From contig JASLBT010000453.1 of assembly GCA_030146445.1 (NCBI GenBank), positions 1-7,698 of the forward strand: a DNA stretch of 7,698 bases, in the 5' to 3' direction. Positions 7,507 to 7,698 of the stretch are shown one piece after another (the stretch's first letter is position 1; every line of letters starts with the position of its first letter). The DNA comes from Segetibacter sp. (GTDB lineage: Bacteria; Bacteroidota; Bacteroidia; Chitinophagales; Chitinophagaceae). The position numbers were made by a program, and so were the translations under genes. Below the pieces are notes generated by a model, which saw only the letters and a program-made list of their open reading frames with translations, was not told the origin of the DNA and ran no database searches.

Positions 7507-7698
7507 GTTGCTAAGTTGATCAGTTGATAGGTTGAAAAGTTGATCAGTTGACAGGTTGATAACTTGATCAGTTGTAGGTGAAAAGTTGATCAGTTGACAG
7601 GTTGATCAGTTGATCAGTTCATAGGTTGAAAGGTTGATCAGTTGACAGGTTGATCAGTTGATCAGTTCATAGGTTGAAAGGTTGATCAGTTGATAGGT
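7507..7698. repeat. Tandem array of 8-bp monomers (GTTGATCA and variants), open at the window end
   Basis: From 7507 to 7696 the sequence divides into 24 consecutive monomers, all 8 bp except two of 7 bp at 7571-7584. The main forms are GTTGATCA, GTTGACAG, GTTGATAG, GTTGAAAG and GTTCATAG. The palindrome TGATCA occurs ten times. TGA stops fall in all three forward frames because an 8-bp period shifts the frame each time, and the TGATCA monomers give stops on the reverse strand too, so it does not code for protein. The array continues past the window, so its full length is unknown. Its function is not known to me. Confidence 0.92.
7585..7680. repeat. Two identical 48-bp higher-order repeat units
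   Basis: Calling GTTGATCA A, GTTGACAG B, GTTCATAG C and GTTGAAAG D, both 7585-7632 and 7633-7680 read A-B-A-A-C-D with no difference. A third unit seems to begin at 7681 but has GTTGATAG instead of B at its second monomer. Positions 7539-7584 form a diverged 46-bp version with the same order. The preceding 7507-7538 matches the last four monomers of a unit more loosely. Identity is highest at the distal end, which suggests recent unit duplication there. Confidence 0.9.

Noticed and set aside
7507..7698. CRISPR array
   Set aside because: The repeats are 8-bp and 48-bp direct tandem copies without unique spacers, and no cas gene is nearby.
7507..7698. Plasmid-type iteron origin
   Set aside because: Monomers are far shorter than typical iterons, no replication initiator gene or A/T-rich unwinding region is visible, and the setting looks chromosomal.

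Overview
The window comes from a member of the Bacteroidota. The evidence is the C-terminal end of a SusD-like (SusD/RagB) outer-membrane nutrient-binding lipoprotein, a SusD-linked small lipoprotein with a lipobox, large exported enzymes with signal peptides, and start codons without Shine-Dalgarno sequences but with A/T-rich leaders. I cannot fix the genus from the sequence. The Chitinophagales or Cytophagales are my best guess, at low confidence.

All four genes are on the + strand. Positions 1-317 hold the 3' end of the SusD-like gene. Positions 396-1019 encode a lipoprotein of unknown function in the place that SusE-type or accessory lipoproteins often take after SusD. Positions 1096-4398 encode a very large exported beta-propeller protein of the sortilin/VPS10 and BNR (Asp-box) class, with a helical C-terminus. 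Positions 4663-7437 encode an exported M14 zinc carboxypeptidase-like protein with a full set of putative zinc and catalytic residues and a C-terminal glutamine-amidotransferase-like region.

The 264-base gap between the last two genes is not empty. It carries two consecutive G/C-rich hairpins, each followed by a related GCTTTTC-containing motif. This looks like a duplicated or dispersed intergenic element. After the last gene there is a noncoding array of 8-bp monomers (GTTGATCA and variants). Its distal part is organised into identical 48-bp higher-order units and runs off the window end.

Functionally, the SusD-like protein (with a SusC-like porin expected upstream, outside the window) would take up an oligomeric nutrient. 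The exported propeller protein and carboxypeptidase suggest that protein or peptide substrates may be involved, but this is inferred from proximity only. The two large genes are separated from the Sus-like pair by 76 bases, so they may or may not share its transcription. No RNA gene, CRISPR array, insertion sequence or prophage gene was seen.
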